This document shows, in pieces, positions 59,678-64,000 of a DNA stretch of 64,000 nucleotides. Position numbers and translations under genes: made by a program. Where the stretch lies: the NCBI RefSeq assembly GCF_024679245.1, contig NC_090184.1, forward strand, positions 12,103,233-12,167,232, given 5' to 3'. The first letter of the stretch is position 1. Every line of letters begins with the position of its first letter. Under the pieces are notes generated by a model that was not told the origin of the DNA, ran no database searches, and saw only the letters and a list, made by a program, of their open reading frames with translations. The stretch comes from Pseudorasbora parva. Taxonomy: Eukaryota > Chordata > Actinopteri > Cypriniformes > Gobionidae.

Positions 59678-62600
59678 TCTGCAATGTATGAAATGATTAA
59701 ATGTAAAGGCACTTTTTATGAGTACTTTTGCAATGCAATTTTTTTTTTCTCATGCAGTGCAATGCAAACATACTAGTCTCCTCATTGCACGTTTTTTCTT
59801 ATGCAATGCAAAAGCACTTATCTCTACATTGCACCGCGATAACATACAAAAGCTAAAGCGCTAATATCTTCATTGCTCGGATCTATGCAATGCAAAGGAA
59901 ATGTCTCCGGTGCAATGCGAGTTTTTTATGCAATGCACTGAAAAAAAGCACTAATCTCCTCATTGCATAAGTTTTTATGTATGCAATGCATTGCAAGTCT
60001 TCAATGCAAGAGTTTTTTCGTATGCAATGCAATGCAATGCAAAAGCACTAATCTATAGCATAGCCAAATATTTTATGCAATGGAAAAGCGTTAATCTTTA
60101 AATGTACAATTTTGCAATTCAAAGGTACTTCTTCGTCGATGCACAGCGAGTTGTTTTATGCAATGCAATGCAAAAACACTAATCTCCTCATTGTACATGT
60201 TTTTTCTTATGCAATGCAATGCAAAAGCACTTATCTTTTCATTGCACAGCGAATTGTTATATGCAAAGCAAAAGCGCTAATATCTTCAATGCACGAGTTC
60301 TATGCAATGCAAAGGCAATGTCTCTCGGTGCAATGCGAGTTTTTTATGCTATGCAATGTAAAAGCACTAATCTCCTCACTGCATAAGTTTTTATGTATGC
60401 AATGCAAAAGTCTTCAATGCACGAGGTTTTTCGTATGCAAAGCAATGTAATGCAAAAGCTCTAATCTCTTCATTGCATAGCCAAATATTTTATGCAATGC
60501 AAAATCGCTAATTCTTAAATCCACGACGCTTTCTAAGCGATGCAAAGGTACTGCCTAGTCGATACACAGCGAGTTTCTTTTTATGCAAAGCAATGCAAAA
60601 GCATTAATCTCCTCATTGCATAAGTTTTTATGTATGCAATGCATTGCAAGTCTTCAATGCAAGAGTTTTTTCGTATGCAATGCAATGCAAAAGCACTAAT
60701 CTCTTCATTGCATAGCGAAATATTATATGCAATGCAAAGCGCTAATCGAGAACGCTTTCATTGCAAAGCAAAGGTCTCTTCGGTGCAAAGCGAGTTTTTT
60801 ATGCTATGCAATGCAAAAGCACTAATCTCCTCATTGCATACGCTTTTTTGTATGCAATGCAATGGGAAAGCACTCGTCTCATTGCGTAAGTATTTTGATA
60901 TTCAATGCAATTCAAAAACACTTCCTCAGTGCACATCGACGTAAATGCAATGCAAAAACACTAATTTCTTTAATGCACAAAAGGTTTTCCTATGCAATGC
61001 ATGCAAGTCTTCAATGCACGAGTTTTTTCGTATGCAATGCAATGCAAAAGCACTAATCTCCTCATTGCATAAGTTTTTTTGTATGCAATGCAACGGGAAA
61101 GCACTCGTCTCATTGCGCAAGTATTTTGATATTCAATGCTATTCAAAAACACTTCCTCAGTTGCACAGCGACTTAAATGCAATGCAATGCAAAAACACTC
61201 ATTTATTCAATGCACAAAAGGTTTTTGTATGCCATGCATGCAAAAGTCTTCAATGCACAAGTTTATTCGTATGCAAAGCAATGCAATGCAAAAGCACTAA
61301 TCTCTTCATTGCACAGCGAAATATTATTATGCAATGCAAAAGCACTAATTCTTAAATCCACGACACTTTCTAGGCAATGCAAAGGTACTGCCTTGTCGAT
61401 GCACAGCGAGTTTTTTTATGCAATGCAATGCAAAAGCACTAATCCCTCAATTCACAAAAGGTTTCTGTATGCACTGCATGCAAAAGACTTCAATGCACGT
61501 GTTTTTTTGTATGCAATGCAATGCAAAAGCAGTAATCTCTTCATTGCATATCGAAATATTATATGCAATGCAAAGTGCTAATCGAGAACGCTTTCATTGC
61601 AAAGCAAAGGTCTCTTCGGTGCAAAGCGAGTTTTCTATGCAATGCAATGCAAAAGCACTAATCTCCTCATTGCATAAGTTTTTTTTGTATGCAATGCAAG
61701 GGGAAAGCACTCGTCTCATTGCGCAAGTATTTTGATATTCAATGCAATTCAAAAACACTTCCTCAGTTGCACAGCGACTTAAATGCAATGCAATGCAAAA
61801 ACACTCATTTATTCATTGCACAATAGGTTTTTGTATGCCATGCATGCAAAAGTCTTCAATGCACAAGTGTTTTCGTATACAATGCAATGCAATGCAAAAG
61901 CAGTAATCTCTTCATTGCACAGCGAAATATTATTATGCAATGCAAAAGCACTAATTCTTAAATCCACGACACTTTCTAGGCAATGCAAAGGTACTGCCTT
62001 GTCGATGCACAGCGAGTTTTTTTATGCAATGCAAAAGCACTAATCCCTCAATTCACAAAAGGTTTCTGTATGCACTGCATGCAAAAGACTTCAATGCACG
62101 TGTTTTTTCGTATGCAATGCAATGCAATGCAAAAGCACTAATCTCTTCATTGCATATCGAAATATTATATGCAATGCAAAGCGCTAATCGAGAACGCTTT
62201 CATTGCAAAGCAAAGGTCTCTTCGGTGCAAAGCGAGTTTTCTATGCAATGCAATGCAAAAGCACTAATCTCCTCATTGCATAAGTTTTTTTTGTATGCAA
62301 TGCAACGGGAAAGCACTCGTCTCATTGCGCAAGTATTTTGATATTCAATGCAATTCAAAAACACTTCCTCAGTTGCACAGCGACTTAAATGCAATGCAAT
62401 GCAAAAACACTCATTCATTCATTGCACAATAGGTTTTTGTATGCCATGCATGCAAAAGTCTTCAATGCACTAGTTTTTTCGTATGCAATGCAAAAGTAGT
62501 AATCTCTTCATTGCACAGCGAAATATTATTATGCAATGCAAAAGCACTAATTCTTAAATCCACGACACTTTCTAGGCAATGCAAAGGTACTGCCTTGTCG

Positions 62601-64000
62601 ATGCACAGCGAGTTTTTTTATGCAATGCAATGCAAAAGCACTAATCCCTCAATTCACAAAAGGTTTCTGTATGCACTGCATGCAAAAGACTTCAATGCAC
62701 GTGTTTTTTCGTATGCAATGCAATGCAATGCAAAAGCACTAATCTCTTCATTGCATATCGAAATATTATATGCAATGCAAAGCGCTAATCGAGAACGCTT
62801 TCATTGCAAAGCAAAGGTCTCTTCGGTGCAAAGCGAGTTTTCTATGCAATGCAATGCAAAAGCACTAATCTCCTCATTGCATAAGTTTTTTTTGTATGCA
62901 ATGCAACGGGAAAGCACTCGTCTCATTGCGCAAGTATTTTGATATTCAATGCAATTCAAAAACACTTCCTCAGTTGCACAGCGACTTAAATGCAATGCAA
63001 TGCAAAAACACTCATTCATTCATTGCACAATAGGTTTTTGTATGCCATGCATGCAAAAGTCTTGAATGCACTAGTTTTTTCGTATGCAATGCAATGCAAT
63101 GCAAAAGTAGTAATCTCTTCATTGCACAGCGAAATATTATTATGCAATGCAAAAGCACTAATTCTTAAATCCACGACACTTTCTAGGCAATGCAAAGGTA
63201 CTGCCTTGTCGATGCACAGCGAGTTTTTTTATGCAATGCAATGCAAAAGCACTAATCCCTCAATTCACAAAAGGTTTCTGTATGCACTGCATGCAAAAGA
63301 CTTCAATGCACGTGTTTTTTCGTATGCAATGCAATGCAATGCAAAAGCAATGTTCTCTTCATTGCATTTCGAAATATTATTGCAATGCAAAGCGCTAATC
63401 GAGAACGCTTTCATTGCAAAGCAAAGGTCTCTTCGGTGCAAAGCGAGTTTTTTATGCAATATAATGCAAAAGCACTAATCCCTCAATTCACAAAAGGTTT
63501 CTGTATGCACTGCATGCAAAAGACTTCAATGCACGTGTTTTTTCGTATGCAATGCAATGCAATGCAATGCAAAAGCAGTAATCTCTTCATTGCATAGCGG
63601 AATATTATATGCAATGCAAAGCGCTAATCGAGAACGCTTTCATTGCAAAGCAAAGGTCTCTTCGGTGCAAAGCGAGTTTTTTATGCTATGCAATGCAAAA
63701 GCACTAATCTCCTCATTGCATAAGTTTTTTTGTATGCAATGCAATGGGAAAGCACTCGTCTCATTGCGTAAGTATTTTGATATTCAATGCAATTCAAAAA
63801 CACTTCCTCAGTTGCACAGCTACTTAAAATGCAATGCAATGCAAAAACACTCATTTATTCATTGCACAATAGGTTTTTGTATGCCATGCTTGCAAAAGAC
63901 TTCAATGCACGTGTTTTTTCGTATGCAATGCAATGCAAAAGCACTAATCTCTTCATTGCACAGCGAAATATTATTATGCAATGCAAAAGCACTAATTCTT
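59678..64000 (+). repeat. Type-2 (ATGCA)n-based satellite, right array
   Basis: Units of ~50 bp read TATGCAATGCAATGCAAAAG, then CACTAATCTCTTCATTGCA and a GCGA-type link. A higher-order unit of about 596-611 bp is marked by CTTAAATCCACGACACTTTC at 61351, 61957, 62553 and 63164. Orientation is opposite to the main left array. The array runs off the window edge. The many MQCNAK-rich open frames are a by-product of the pentamer. Confidence 0.88.

Overview
This window is repeat-dense eukaryotic DNA with no host gene that I can recognise. The element types (DIRS-like tyrosine-recombinase retrotransposons with Cys/His-rich Gag proteins, and a sushi-type chromodomain Ty3/gypsy element) and the AT-rich tandem satellites point to a teleost fish, most likely a cyprinid. 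Species and chromosome position are inference; a pericentromeric or other heterochromatic location is plausible.

The substrate is two satellite families. Type-1 is an AT-rich satellite of about 200-bp monomers in two alternating versions (dimer about 400 bp), always in the same orientation, in six blocks: 2095-4192, 9344-13468, 18977-22748, 28125-36193, 43530-47325 and 53469-59677. Before the insertions these formed long arrays, with larger direct duplications of about 1.1-2.7 kb. Type-2 is built on the pentamer ATGCA in units of about 50 bp with ~600-700 bp higher-order repeats. It fills 13515-18860 (mostly reading TGCATTGCAT on +, after a short opposite-strand start and a flip near 13.7 kb) and 59678-64000 (reading ATGCAATGCA on +), so the two large arrays are inverted relative to each other.

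Five retroelements sit in type-1 DNA. DIRS-A (1-2091, +) is the 3' part of an element cut by the window edge. A complete Ty3/gypsy chromovirus (4198-9338, +) has two identical 431-bp LTRs, a 5-bp target duplication, intact gag and pol, and an 11-nt primer site complementary to the predicted 5' end of its own RNA. DIRS-B (22752-28124, -) is complete, with open gag, RT/RNase H/methyltransferase-like and tyrosine recombinase frames, inverted terminal repeats and an internal complementary region. DIRS-C (36235-43526, +) is complete at both ends and has an intact gag, but its pol is frameshifted and it carries a ~1.97-kb internal tandem duplication. DIRS-D (about 47329-53465, +) is a divergent subfamily, truncated at its 5' end, with stops and frameshifts.

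In each DIRS element Gag precedes an RT-RNase H-methyltransferase-like frame, and the recombinase (YR) is read from the -1 frame, which overlaps RT/RH. The terminal repeats and the internal complementary region would template a circle that the recombinase inserts. The junctions agree: all four 3' ends abut GTT (GAT in one case), the trinucleotide also found at the circle junction encoded by the internal region. The gypsy element instead uses an integrase with a chromodomain.
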